Origin: SpSt-333 sp964371615
Lineage (GTDB): Bacteria > Bacteroidota > Ignavibacteria > UBA10030 > UBA8401
DNA: 64,000 nucleotides
NCBI GenBank assembly: GCA_964371615.1
Contig: CAYJMS010000004.1
Location: forward strand, 186,001-250,000
Direction: 5' to 3'
Under the pieces are notes generated by a model, which made no database searches, was not told where the DNA came from, and saw nothing but the letters and a program-made list of their open reading frames with translations. Shown in pieces: positions 26,747 through 36,261 of the stretch (position 1 is the stretch's first letter; each line of letters opens with the position of its first letter). The position numbers were made by a program, and so were the translations under genes.

Positions 26747-28018
26747 CTATTTGTATTTAGATAAATCTATATGGACATAAAGCAAATCAAAATCATACAA
26801 ACCATCTTTTACATTGACATTCGCATGATTACTGAAAACACCGTTAATGCTGGCTCCGGGCATACTGCCGCTGTGAGAGTGGACAATTTGTGCGAAAAAT
26901 GGATGTTGTGCATGAGGTATATTCCGAACAACATTCGTGTCAATGGTTTCCCATGTTGATCCTGTATCGATTGATTTTTTCAGTACTATTTTTGAATCGG
27001 AATCCCATGAACCCCGCGTGATCAGCGCATACAATGTACCGTCATTTCCTTCATGCAGGGCAATTCCGCCGGTATGATCGTCCACCTGAGACATTGTCCA
27101 GGTAGAGCCGGCGATATCCTTTATGGATACATAAATGCCTTCAGGGGTAACATCATCTCGCTTGTCACCGTACCGATACTTTCCGGCATTATAACCGCAA
27201 ATAAATTTATTCGTTGACGTGATAATGGCATCATAGGAAAACGAGTAATAACCGACCGTTCCGTTAAATACAATCTCTTTGGTAAACTCTGCCGGATTGT
27301 CGAGAGAGAATGTTGCCAGGTGCACCTTATCATAGGTATTGTATTTTGAACCATCCACCGTGCCGGAAACGGTGATATACCCTTTGTCGCCTTTGAAGTT
27401 GAAGCGCGGGTACAGCCAAGAATGATTACCGCTCACAGTATCGATCAACCCCGGTTCAATCAGCACTGCCTCGTGCCACGATGTATCCGTCACTTTTTTC
27501 CAGGTCAGAAAAAGATCATACTGCAACGTCACGTACGACAAATAGATCACCGACTCATTGATTCCGACACCGACATACCAACCTCTTCCATCCTGCACTC
27601 CATTGCCTCGAGACACTAACGAAAAATTATTCAGGTTCTCACCATCCGTGCTCCGATAGTGCTCAATCGGATCGTATTGCGAATTATGAATATAATTTAT
27701 CCTGCCTTCGGCATCCAAAAACAGCATTCCGGGTTGATAGAGATGTTCAAACAACTTTCCCGTATGCCAGGTGCCGGAAACGTCTCGTTTCATAATCTGT
27801 GCTTTTTGTTCTCCGTATTTTCCCATAAAGATCACTGTCCATATTTCCCCTTTCTCGTTCCGAATGATCTTTGGGGCATTATATCCCCAATATGGCGATG
27901 TCCATGATTGTACAGAAGCAAAGATCTCAATTGTTGCTGCTGAATTGCTTGAAGTACATCCGCCGTAAAACAGAGTAACTGTTAATATGATCACCGAGGT
28001 GATTTTTTGACTCGACAT
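26747..28018 (-). CDS. BNR_4-type propeller lipoprotein (possible polysaccharide lyase), copy 2
   Basis: 423 residues. A lipoprotein signal peptide ends at Cys in LFYGGCTSS (lipobox GGC). The mature protein has the pattern of BNR_4 seven-bladed propellers: VQSWTSPYWGYNAPKI, IHNSQYDPIEHYRS, GRGWYVGVGI, LSYVTLQYDLFLTWKK and GNHSWLYPRF. The BNR_4 class includes ulvan and related uronic-acid lyases, with His/Tyr catalysis. Several conserved His and Tyr occur here, but I cannot assign them. It is a tandem paralogue of the adjacent 442-residue lipoprotein, and its ATG overlaps that gene's stop (TAATG). Confidence 0.78.
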   Translation of the reverse strand: MSSQKITSVIILTVTLFYGGCTSSNSAATIEIFASVQSWTSPYWGYNAPKIIRNEKGEIWTVIFMGKYGEQKAQIMKRDVSGTWHTGKLFEHLYQPGMLFLDAEGRINYIHNSQYDPIEHYRSTDGENLNNFSLVSRGNGVQDGRGWYVGVGINESVIYLSYVTLQYDLFLTWKKVTDTSWHEAVLIEPGLIDTVSGNHSWLYPRFNFKGDKGYITVSGTVDGSKYNTYDKVHLATFSLDNPAEFTKEIVFNGTVGYYSFSYDAIITSTNKFICGYNAGKYRYGDKRDDVTPEGIYVSIKDIAGSTWTMSQVDDHTGGIALHEGNDGTLYALITRGSWDSDSKIVLKKSIDTGSTWETIDTNVVRNIPHAQHPFFAQIVHSHSGSMPGASINGVFSNHANVNVKDGLYDFDLLYVHIDLSKYK

Positions 28019-29346
28019 TATTGTATCCCTTTTTTAAGTTCGGCTTGTACTTCGTATAACCGGTACAAACGCATGTTGTTTTCCATTACCGGGGGGAAAT
28101 AATCTTGAAATAATCCAACGGCAAAGCCGGGTGTTCGGATGTCCTGCGGTGCAAATTGAAGATGGGAGGGAGTAATAAATTCATTTGTTGCACCGGTCAC
28201 GAGTATCTCCTTCCAATGCATTCCTGCGTCGTCCGTCCTCAGCGCTTCCCAGCACATTCGAACAGTATCGGAGCCGTTTTTACTTGTCGCTATTTTTTTC
28301 TTTGAATGTACCTGTACGACAATGACCGATTGTTCCGGGGCAAAAATAATGCCTCCTTCTCCGGGTTGCGTGATAACACGCTCTCTATTCCATACGGTAT
28401 CTGTACTTTTTCTAACGGCCATGTACAATCCCTGTTCGGGCGGATTGTCGTTGTTATCAGCATCATACTGCTTTGGCCCGATCGAATATGCGCACGCCAT
28501 CATGCCGTTTGGGGAAATCGAAAAATCTGTCGAAAATGCAGTATATCCTGTGGGAACCTTATCAATATACTCTGTCGAAAAATGTGCAGGATTCTTTTGA
28601 GAAAACTTCACAAGAACTACCGCATTGTATGTGTTTCTTACGGAACCATCCGATGTTTCATTGACGACGAAATAACCGTTTTCTCCAAAAAATGCGAACT
28701 TGGGTCTTGTCCACGAATGATTTCCTACCACGGTATCGACAATTCCAGGATGAACAAGAATCGGTTCGTTCCACTTCCGATCGTCAAGATTTTTCCATGT
28801 CAAGAAAAGATCATATGACAGCGTAACATATCCCATAAATATTTTATCCCGAACAATACCGGCTCCAACATACCAACCGCGACCGTCGGGCTGACCATTC
28901 CCAAATGCAACGGTATCGAAATTCATCGGATGAGCACTGTCGATGCTTCTCAAATGAATCATCGGATTCGTCTGGGAATTTTGTAATATATTAATGCAAT
29001 CATCTTCATCCAGAAGCAGGAGGCTTGGTTGGTAAGCATTCTTAAAATGTTGTTGTTGTTCCCAATCGTTGACATCATATCGCGCCAGAACATCAATGTC
29101 TGAATTCGGATACGTTCCGGAATATTTAGCAACATAACGACGTCCGGTACTGCTTACTCCAATCTTAGGCAAGTGATGGCCCCAGAGAGGCGACGCCCAC
29201 GACTGCACACTATCAATGTGTGTGATGGAAATAACCAACGAATCCTGCCGTTCCACACGTTTTGAATCTATCTTTTCACGAATGGATCCGCATCCGCTAA
29301 TAAACAAGAGGCATAATAAAAGAAAAAATGATGTTAGTGTTTTCAT
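28018..29346 (-). CDS. BNR_4-type propeller lipoprotein (possible polysaccharide lyase), copy 1
   Basis: 442 residues with a lipobox (LLFISGCGS) placing Cys after a hydrophobic leader, so it is an anchored lipoprotein. It shares a line of motifs with its downstream neighbour: VQSWASPLWGHHLPKI, LQNSQTNPMIHLRS, GRGWYVGAGI, MGYVTLSYDLFLTWKN and GNHSWTRPKF. The conserved HSW, DLFLTW and GRGWYVG segments suggest one active-site architecture retained in both copies. Substrate specificity may differ between them. It overlaps the upstream transglutaminase-like gene by ATGA (29343-29346) and the downstream copy by TAATG, giving a tightly coupled trio. Confidence 0.78.
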   Translation of the reverse strand: MKTLTSFFLLLCLLFISGCGSIREKIDSKRVERQDSLVISITHIDSVQSWASPLWGHHLPKIGVSSTGRRYVAKYSGTYPNSDIDVLARYDVNDWEQQQHFKNAYQPSLLLLDEDDCINILQNSQTNPMIHLRSIDSAHPMNFDTVAFGNGQPDGRGWYVGAGIVRDKIFMGYVTLSYDLFLTWKNLDDRKWNEPILVHPGIVDTVVGNHSWTRPKFAFFGENGYFVVNETSDGSVRNTYNAVVLVKFSQKNPAHFSTEYIDKVPTGYTAFSTDFSISPNGMMACAYSIGPKQYDADNNDNPPEQGLYMAVRKSTDTVWNRERVITQPGEGGIIFAPEQSVIVVQVHSKKKIATSKNGSDTVRMCWEALRTDDAGMHWKEILVTGATNEFITPSHLQFAPQDIRTPGFAVGLFQDYFPPVMENNMRLYRLYEVQAELKKGIQ

Positions 29347-31532
29347 CGTGTAATCCGGGGAACGCTTTGTTCGTGAACGGGTAAAAATATATATTCAACA
29401 TTGCTTTTCATTCCTTTGTTACCCATTGAATCGACGATCCGAACCTCAAATCGATTGATTCCGCGTTCACTTTGGACTGATATTGACGATTCTTTAGTCT
29501 CATCAACACTGTTATTCCATTCAACTTCAAAATGGTCGAAGTCCGGGCTGTTGGTTTCAAGATCTATCGTAAGAAGTCCGTTGGCGCTTGCTGTGAAGTG
29601 CATTCCTACTTGATTGATATTCCAGTATAAATCATTCCTACGGTTGGTAAAGAGCTCGTGTTCCTGTGCTCTGGGTGTATGTGCATCATACCAATTATAG
29701 TACCCTGTCCATCCCCAATGCGTTCTGCCATGATTTATCGGTGTAGGCACTTGTTGAGACAGAAAATTCGCCCTTGGAAGCAACCGTATAAATCCCATGG
29801 TTAACGGACCATATCCGCCGCAATATGGTGTCTGGTCGACGATCGGACTCCACCATTCATAGGATTTCAGAGAATTATTTTTTGCACCGCCTCCGACCAA
29901 ACCGATAACAGGAATGGTATGCGCTGTTTCCTTAGCACGCCGTACAAGTTTTTCGCGGGACCAGTTGTCTCGGTCGATCATCGAATGCGGATAAAACGCC
30001 TGCATAAACAGGTCATGCAATTCTAACGTATTGAGTGGAATGCCATTTCTCGAATCGACAAAGTAGGTATCGAAATTAGCATCCAGCATTATCCATTTAC
30101 CAAATTCATTGGACCATACTTCACAAATCTCGTGTCCAGACCAGATCGAATAATCCGCGCTAACAATTCGTGAGTGCATGCCGAAACTTTGCAAGACCTG
30201 CATCATCACAATGGCATAATGCAGACAAAAGCCCCCGTAAATATTTCCGCTGGAATCCGGTGTCAATATCTTTTCCGCATCCCATTCGAAAATATCTTCA
30301 TCCGGTTGAAGCAGATGCCACTGCCATTGTCGAGCCACCCAACTTTTCAGTTTTAGTATCTTTTCAAATTCAGTATTTGCACCAATCACAACGGAATCCA
30401 GTTTGAATTTTAACCTCAAATCCTTAAGACGAGGATGTCGTAGATTTTCATAAGTAAAGGGGAATGAACTTTTTCGTACAGGGTAATGACGAAATGAAAT
30501 GATTTTATAGGCTTTTTTCAGATCGAAATCGCTGTTCGTTAATGAGGTCACTATGTTTAGGGCTTGAATCGAAGGAGTCCGTAAGGGATTATCAGACTTC
30601 AATATCATCCGTACTTGCAGGTATCTTCCCTTCATCATTTTTCCGCCGATCTTGCCCTTCACTTCCGCCCATTGTGTCCATCCGTTATCGTTCGGGGTAG
30701 GATTAGATCCGCTCCGATAATAGAGCGTCGAACCAGTGCCTGCAGGCTGACGAATATCGGCGGAGATTGTTACGTTCGAAATTGTTGCGACGGCAGAAAG
30801 TGGTACCGTTTGATTTTCTTGAAGAAGATCGACAACCGGTGATTCGATCCACCCCTCATTTCCATACGCCACTAATTTTAATCTGATGGAATACTCTCCC
30901 TTTGCGGTTCCCAATTCTCCTATAGTTGTCCCGTTCCACGTTTTTCCACCATCACTGCTCCGAGCACTTCTTCCGGGCGACGATGTCAGTTCCGTCGATC
31001 CTTTTGCGAAGTTTTCATCAAGCGATAACCACGTACGAAACCGTGTATCCGGTTCGAGCGTTCTCATCGTTATCTCGTTTTCACCCTTTCTAAGAACTGA
31101 TACAGGAATTTTTGCATTCGTCCAAAAATGATTGACCTCATATTTCACTTCATGGCCATTCACTGTGAATACGACGTGTCTTCCGTTGTTCGGAATTGGC
31201 GGGTTTTCCGGATACAGCAGTGCTGTGATGTACGCTTCTTTAACGGGTAATCGGTCGATGACAATAATTTTTTTTATGACAACGCCTTGCTGCAACACTT
31301 CGTTGGCGGCAGGATTCGAATCGAAACCGAATCCGGGGGCGTCGTCTTCAATCAATTGTTGGTCATTTAGAACGATCAATCCATTGTCCATCTGTACGCC
31401 GCGGGAGGTCGAATGCTGCCATAACTCTTTTGCCGACCATTGGATAGTATTATCCTTTACGGCCTGACCAAATCCGATGTTCAGAAACAGGAACATCAAA
31501 CAGAACTGTACAGTGGGACGGTAGAATATCAT
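29343..31532 (-). CDS. Secreted transglutaminase-like domain protein
   Basis: 729 residues with a signal peptide (FCLMFLFLNIGFGQA). Residues about 190-330 form beta-sandwich modules. The transglutaminase/protease-like core lies at about 370-490 with an intact triad: Cys436 in YGGFCLHYA, His467 in SGHEICEVW and Asp484 in MLDANFD. A beta-sandwich tail follows (about 630-720). It has no NPFNP sorting signal. Such domains act as cysteine peptidases or amidases, or cross-link through acyl transfer. In this operon the substrate could be a glycan-linked amide or peptide; this is inference. It overlaps the BNR lipoprotein gene by 4 nt. Confidence 0.83.
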   Translation of the reverse strand: MIFYRPTVQFCLMFLFLNIGFGQAVKDNTIQWSAKELWQHSTSRGVQMDNGLIVLNDQQLIEDDAPGFGFDSNPAANEVLQQGVVIKKIIVIDRLPVKEAYITALLYPENPPIPNNGRHVVFTVNGHEVKYEVNHFWTNAKIPVSVLRKGENEITMRTLEPDTRFRTWLSLDENFAKGSTELTSSPGRSARSSDGGKTWNGTTIGELGTAKGEYSIRLKLVAYGNEGWIESPVVDLLQENQTVPLSAVATISNVTISADIRQPAGTGSTLYYRSGSNPTPNDNGWTQWAEVKGKIGGKMMKGRYLQVRMILKSDNPLRTPSIQALNIVTSLTNSDFDLKKAYKIISFRHYPVRKSSFPFTYENLRHPRLKDLRLKFKLDSVVIGANTEFEKILKLKSWVARQWQWHLLQPDEDIFEWDAEKILTPDSSGNIYGGFCLHYAIVMMQVLQSFGMHSRIVSADYSIWSGHEICEVWSNEFGKWIMLDANFDTYFVDSRNGIPLNTLELHDLFMQAFYPHSMIDRDNWSREKLVRRAKETAHTIPVIGLVGGGAKNNSLKSYEWWSPIVDQTPYCGGYGPLTMGFIRLLPRANFLSQQVPTPINHGRTHWGWTGYYNWYDAHTPRAQEHELFTNRRNDLYWNINQVGMHFTASANGLLTIDLETNSPDFDHFEVEWNNSVDETKESSISVQSERGINRFEVRIVDSMGNKGMKSNVEYIFLPVHEQSVPRITR

Positions 31533-31574
31533 GATTTCACTTTCATCTGTCTATTATTGGTTGAAATCAAAGAT

Positions 31575-32591
31575 TCAAAATACTTTTTCCGATTTCCCTG
31601 ATTCAAGCGAACGATGTATAGCATCAAGAATGGCAGTCACTCTCCTGCCATCCGCCGCTGTCACATAGGGTTCACGGTTTTCGTTTATCGAATCGATAAA
31701 ACTATACATACAAGAGGGTAATGCTCCCTGCCAGCGATCAAATACTTGATAGTTCAACAGTGTGCGGGGGTATGAATATGAATCTTTTGTCGCTAATTCG
31801 ATTGCCTCTGCTTTCCGATCCATGAAGACATGCCCGTCAGCACCGATCACTTCCATGTATGAATCGGGCAGATACGGACTCTTGTTGGAATAGATCCATG
31901 CAGATTCGAATGTGGCAAAAAATCCGTTTCGAAAACGAACCTGGGCCTGGATTGCATCGTACGTGTCGATTCCGCGAGCCTTCAATACTTTTTTTGCACC
32001 TGACGCAAATACTTCGATGGCATCAGAATTTATCCACCAGCACATCAGATCGATATCATGAGATGAGAGGAACCACGCAGAGGTGCTTTTCGCTGCCCAA
32101 GGGAGCCATTCCGTCGGTACCAATATCGGATTATTTTTTTTTGCAAAACCAAGGAGCGGTTCTCCGATGCTGCCGTTTTTAATGTCACTGTACACTTTAT
32201 GATAGACAGATAGCCATCGGTGATTAAATGAGACCTGACATTTCAAACCTGTTTTCTTCACCATATCCACGATTTCATCTGCCTCATGCACATCGGTAGT
32301 CATGGGTTTCTCAACCAACACATGTTTCCCGGCAGATAGTGAGTCGATGACTGCATCCCGATGAGCCCAATCGGGCGTATTGATGTGTACGGCATCAACC
32401 GCAATCGTGTCCAGCAATCGTTTGTGATCCGTGAACCAGCGATCAACGCCATGTTCCTTACTTACTTGTTGCACGATTTTTTCACTGCGATCGCAGATCG
32501 CAACGATCTCCACGTCCAAATTTCGCTTCCAGACTTTGATGGCATTTTGACCCATAATGCCAGTTCCGATGACGGCTAATTTTATCGACAT
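31575..32591 (-). CDS. Gfo/Idh/MocA-family oxidoreductase
   Basis: 338 residues. The Rossmann motif is VIGTGIMGQNAIKVW at the N-terminus. The family signature GKHVLVEKPMT contains the catalytic-region EKP, and the second half is the usual C-terminal beta-sheet dimer domain. These enzymes oxidise sugars, inositols or sugar acids with NAD(P), often giving 3-keto sugars or lactones. GCAAGGAT precedes the ATG. It lies downstream of the big FG-GAP gene, separated by a hairpin, and the gap to the next gene is 42 nt. A second member of the family is encoded at 42856. Confidence 0.92.
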   Translation of the reverse strand: MSIKLAVIGTGIMGQNAIKVWKRNLDVEIVAICDRSEKIVQQVSKEHGVDRWFTDHKRLLDTIAVDAVHINTPDWAHRDAVIDSLSAGKHVLVEKPMTTDVHEADEIVDMVKKTGLKCQVSFNHRWLSVYHKVYSDIKNGSIGEPLLGFAKKNNPILVPTEWLPWAAKSTSAWFLSSHDIDLMCWWINSDAIEVFASGAKKVLKARGIDTYDAIQAQVRFRNGFFATFESAWIYSNKSPYLPDSYMEVIGADGHVFMDRKAEAIELATKDSYSYPRTLLNYQVFDRWQGALPSCMYSFIDSINENREPYVTAADGRRVTAILDAIHRSLESGKSEKVF

Positions 32592-32617
32592 ATCCTTGCT
32601 CCGTTATTGTCAAACGA

Positions 32618-32647
32618 CAGAGTGCCCGGATGTACTCGGGCGCTCTG
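32618..32647. terminator. Hairpin between the FG-GAP gene and the Gfo/Idh gene
   Basis: CAGAGTGCCCG (32618-32628) and CGGGCGCTCTG (32637-32647) form an 11-bp stem with one wobble pair and an 8-nt loop. A T5 run follows on the plus strand only. Genes on both sides run on the minus strand, where no T-run follows, so it may attenuate, stabilise the upstream mRNA end or partly terminate. Confidence 0.6.
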
Positions 32648-32662
32648 TTTTTGACATTTATA

Positions 32663-35080
32663 TTATTTCAGTAAAATCATCTTGCTCATCTGTGTGAATG
32701 TTCCTGCTTGAATTTGGTAGTAATATACTCCGGTTGCAAGTCGCGACGCATCAAATTTCACTTCATAGCGTCCTGCATCTTTGTATGAATTTTCCAATTC
32801 GGCCACCACTTCACCCAAGATGTTCACGACTTTCAACGTCACCATACCGGCTTCTTTTGTGCTGTACTGGATGGTTGTCGTCGGGTTGAACGGATTGGGA
32901 TAGTTTTGTGACAATGAATATTCGAGCGGAAGAATACCTTCCACCGTTACACCGGTGAGTGTTAATTTGAAGACCTGGCTCTTATCGCTGACATTACCGT
33001 GAACATCCACTGCACGGAGCGTATAATACATTGCCGATGTTCCCAATGCGACCGGATCGAGATATGTCGTTTCGGTCGTATAAGCATATACCGCTGCATT
33101 GGTTAACAGCAGTGGCGAAAAGCTCTTATACACTGCGTATTGAGCAAAGTCGCTCTCTTCGTTCGCATTCCACATGAGCTGTGTTTTTCCATCGACGATT
33201 TGTGCAGACACACCAGAAGGTGCTACAGGAGCCAGATTATCTTTAGAATATCCGCTGTCGATGTTTGAGAGATAGAACTTATTGGGATTTGCGGTATGGG
33301 CGATGACCATATAATAATGAAGCCCAACTGTTGCTTTACTTGAATCATTAAGCGTCGGAACTGCAGCAGAGTACCCTCCCATAAGAGCTGCCGGGACATT
33401 CTTTACCCATTCCCACCGCTGATTGGCGCTTCCGTTTACCAGTTCTATCGTCGCGGAACCGTTGAACTTCTCACTAATTTCGGATACACGCACAGTTGCG
33501 GCCGTAACGGTATTTTCTTCCGCCACTGATCGCCAGATGCTATAGTATGGATATTCCGATACATCGTTGTCAACAGTAGAGTTCCAGGATAATTGCACAA
33601 CTCCCCCCTGGTCTGCCGGTACATCTTTAACAGCGTGCAACGCTATCGGAGCCAATTTCAAGATTGTCAGCTGATTATTTACATCGTAGGCGAAAAATTC
33701 ATCGATACCATCTCCATCAAAATCAATGGATGCAGGCATCACTTGAATATACTCGTCGGTAGAGAAGTCCGGTTTGATCACTCCGGATTGGCCTTGTTTA
33801 GAATAGAAGATATCGATGCCTCGTTCTTCCGTCAACATTCCACCGAAGAAGTTTCTTGTCACTGCCAAGTCTCCACGATGATCGCCATTCACGTCGCCAA
33901 TTCCCACAACATTCATGCCCATTTGATCGGCATAACCTGCAAAATGAAAACGATTTTTCGTATAAGCGAATGCTTCATCACGAATAACAAGAACATCGTT
34001 TTTTGTAGGTGCTTGAACAAATGAACTTTGCCCCGTAAAGAAGAGGCCTATATCAAGATACCAACCGGGTAATGAAACATCATCGAGGCCATCAGCATTC
34101 ACGTCACCGACATTATAAATACCATACCCTAACCACAAATATATCGCAGGAGTAGTATATCGGAGCCATTTATCGGATGCCATCATAATAACATCTGGAA
34201 TTGTATCAAATCCAGATCCACCAAGGAAGATCATGCCTGCGCCGCAATTGTACATAGATTGCATTGCACCTTGATTGTTATATATGTTAATGCTGGAATA
34301 AGCATTCCACCCAGAGGTTAATAAGTCAGTTTTCCCATCACCATTAAAATCTCCTTTATCCATATGCCACGGACTAAAGTAGCGGGGTGTAATGGTATTG
34401 TTGGTTCCGGTTATTGTATATGTTTGTGCACCTTTATAGACCCAATCCGGTACGCTATCCAATGTGGCGGCACCATAATACATGATGAGCCTTCCGGCGT
34501 AGAGTCCGGCTAATGCCCCGCTGGTATCGTTGCCTTGGATTTGATAGACTAAATCGCAAAATCCGTCATCATTAAAATCCCCTGTTGACATCGAAGAATA
34601 TTGTCCCTGAGATTCGAATGTCGAATCGTTCGGTACGGGTCCAAATAAGACATCAGCTGAAGTGATCGAATCCGGCCACGTAGCGCGCCCCAAAACAATT
34701 TTGGGTGGATGATATCCAGGATATTGAGATAGAAAGGCCAGATCTTCTTTTCCGTCTCCATTAAAATCACCTGCATTGACATTGCATTCAACAATAAAAT
34801 TTAGATTAATGGAACAACTTACTGAGTCTGAAAATTTATTGCCTTTCCATAACCAAATGCCACCACGTAGTTTTTTATCTTTTGAATATCGGGCAACAAT
34901 ATCTTTGTAACCATCACCATTAACGTCGGCTAATATAATATTCCCATTCCAACCGATTATTCCCTCACCGGCATGTGTAAATTTTTGAACTTCTTTCAGC
35001 ATCTTGTTGCTTGCTACTGAACCAACTGCAACAGCTGCAAGAAGAATTGAGATGCAGATAAAGCGTGCAATGTGTTTCAT
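32663..35080 (-). CDS. Large FG-GAP/fibronectin-III surface protein with T9SS sorting domain
   Basis: About 805 residues from the ATG at 35080, which has AGGAGAGG upstream. A signal peptide (ICISILLAAVAVGSVAS) is followed by FG-GAP blades with ADVNGDGYKD, GDFNGDGKED, GDFNDDGFCD, GDFNGDGKTD, GDVNADGLDD and GDVNGDHRGD (about 25-460). Two fibronectin-III-like modules follow (about 475-720), then a T9SS sorting domain (NYPNPFNPTTTIQY to QMSKMILLK). It is a paralogue of the 575-residue FG-GAP protein at 14228, with extra FN3 spacers. It is probably an abundant surface or secreted glycan-binding protein. A gap of 131 nt upstream may hold its own promoter. Confidence 0.9.
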   Translation of the reverse strand: MKHIARFICISILLAAVAVGSVASNKMLKEVQKFTHAGEGIIGWNGNIILADVNGDGYKDIVARYSKDKKLRGGIWLWKGNKFSDSVSCSINLNFIVECNVNAGDFNGDGKEDLAFLSQYPGYHPPKIVLGRATWPDSITSADVLFGPVPNDSTFESQGQYSSMSTGDFNDDGFCDLVYQIQGNDTSGALAGLYAGRLIMYYGAATLDSVPDWVYKGAQTYTITGTNNTITPRYFSPWHMDKGDFNGDGKTDLLTSGWNAYSSINIYNNQGAMQSMYNCGAGMIFLGGSGFDTIPDVIMMASDKWLRYTTPAIYLWLGYGIYNVGDVNADGLDDVSLPGWYLDIGLFFTGQSSFVQAPTKNDVLVIRDEAFAYTKNRFHFAGYADQMGMNVVGIGDVNGDHRGDLAVTRNFFGGMLTEERGIDIFYSKQGQSGVIKPDFSTDEYIQVMPASIDFDGDGIDEFFAYDVNNQLTILKLAPIALHAVKDVPADQGGVVQLSWNSTVDNDVSEYPYYSIWRSVAEENTVTAATVRVSEISEKFNGSATIELVNGSANQRWEWVKNVPAALMGGYSAAVPTLNDSSKATVGLHYYMVIAHTANPNKFYLSNIDSGYSKDNLAPVAPSGVSAQIVDGKTQLMWNANEESDFAQYAVYKSFSPLLLTNAAVYAYTTETTYLDPVALGTSAMYYTLRAVDVHGNVSDKSQVFKLTLTGVTVEGILPLEYSLSQNYPNPFNPTTTIQYSTKEAGMVTLKVVNILGEVVAELENSYKDAGRYEVKFDASRLATGVYYYQIQAGTFTQMSKMILLK

Positions 35081-35211
35081 TGGTGCCTCTCCTTTCGAGA
35101 TGTTTGTTTGAAACAACAACTGACTACGTTTTAATTAGTATATCGCAGATCAATTTGTTTTCACCCCCTTTTATATAAAATGTGAGTGGCAAATGATACT
35201 TCCATGTTTTA

Positions 35212-36252
35212 TTAGAATTCGAATATCGCTTTGAGTGCCCTTTGTGAGAACAGGTCATCAAATATGCTTTTCCAGTTTTCAATTCCAGATCTATGCGTTA
35301 TTATCTTTTCGAACGGAATCACCCCTTGACTCATAAACTGAATCGCGCGATCCCATGATTCATACTTTGTCGATATATTGAAATGATATTTGACCGATTT
35401 CATCATGAGTGTATCGTAAGGAAATTCAATTTTTTCTTTACCGGTCAATCCAATAGCTGATATTATACCCATTTTCTTGACCAGACCTGCACCCATCGAT
35501 ATCGCTGGTGCTGCACCAGAGGCTTCAATAAATACGTCGCAACCTTTTCCATTGCTGAATTCTTGAATTTTATCTTTTGGATTTTCTAGCTGAATATTTA
35601 TGACAGAATCAATGAGCGGTAATGTCCGGCAGAGACTCAATCGCATATTTTCATCATTATTGGTGCCGAGCATTATAACACGTCCTGCCCCGATATGTTT
35701 AGCTACCAAAGCAGCCATTATTCCAATTGCTCCAGGACCCGCAACGACAACAACATCACCGGGCATAATTACTTGATTTAATACTATATCAGTTACAACA
35801 TTTGCCAATGGTTCTATCATTGCAGCGGCCTGAAATGACATCTCATTCGGTATTGCATGCAATAATTGTGGATCGGGGAATCTCATGAGAGGAGCAAAGG
35901 CACCGTCAATTCCCCAGCCGGGAGATCGTTTTGATAGGCAAACCTGCGGATTTCCTGTTCTGCATAAATAGCACTTCCCACACGCTTTTGTGTGCGGTTC
36001 TCCGACGACTCTATCTCCTGGCTTCCAATCTGATACCATCGATCCAACTGATTTTACGATCCCTGAAAATTCGTGTCCCAAGATCACAGGTGGGTAATAG
36101 GGAAATTCATCCTGAAAGATATGAAGGTCGGTACCGCAAACTCCGCATGCCTTCACTTCAATCAATACCTCGGAATCACCGATAGTAGGTTCTGGTACTT
36201 CACGTACCTCAAGAAAGCCTTTTCCTTTTTGTGTTTTGACCAACGCTTTCAC
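35212..36252 (-). CDS. Zinc-dependent medium-chain alcohol/sugar dehydrogenase
   Basis: 346 residues, GTG start at 36252 with AGGAG upstream. The catalytic zinc site is CGVCGTDLH plus GHEFSG, and the structural zinc lobe is CGKCYLCRTGNPQVC. The Rossmann motif is VAGPGAIGIMAALVAK. The closest families are sorbitol, galactitol and threonine dehydrogenases. In this locus it most likely oxidises a sugar, polyol or sugar-acid hydroxyl with NAD(P). The upstream M20 gene ends 9 nt before this start. The exact substrate cannot be read from the sequence. Confidence 0.92.
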   Translation of the reverse strand: MKALVKTQKGKGFLEVREVPEPTIGDSEVLIEVKACGVCGTDLHIFQDEFPYYPPVILGHEFSGIVKSVGSMVSDWKPGDRVVGEPHTKACGKCYLCRTGNPQVCLSKRSPGWGIDGAFAPLMRFPDPQLLHAIPNEMSFQAAAMIEPLANVVTDIVLNQVIMPGDVVVVAGPGAIGIMAALVAKHIGAGRVIMLGTNNDENMRLSLCRTLPLIDSVINIQLENPKDKIQEFSNGKGCDVFIEASGAAPAISMGAGLVKKMGIISAIGLTGKEKIEFPYDTLMMKSVKYHFNISTKYESWDRAIQFMSQGVIPFEKIITHRSGIENWKSIFDDLFSQRALKAIFEF

Positions 36253-36261
36253 TATGCTCTC

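Noticed and set aside
35109..35133. Third IclR operator upstream of the large FG-GAP gene (TGAAACAAC ... ACGTTTTA)
   Set aside because: Half-sites are present but separated by about 11 extra bases compared with the clear operators, so the match is too weak to annotate.
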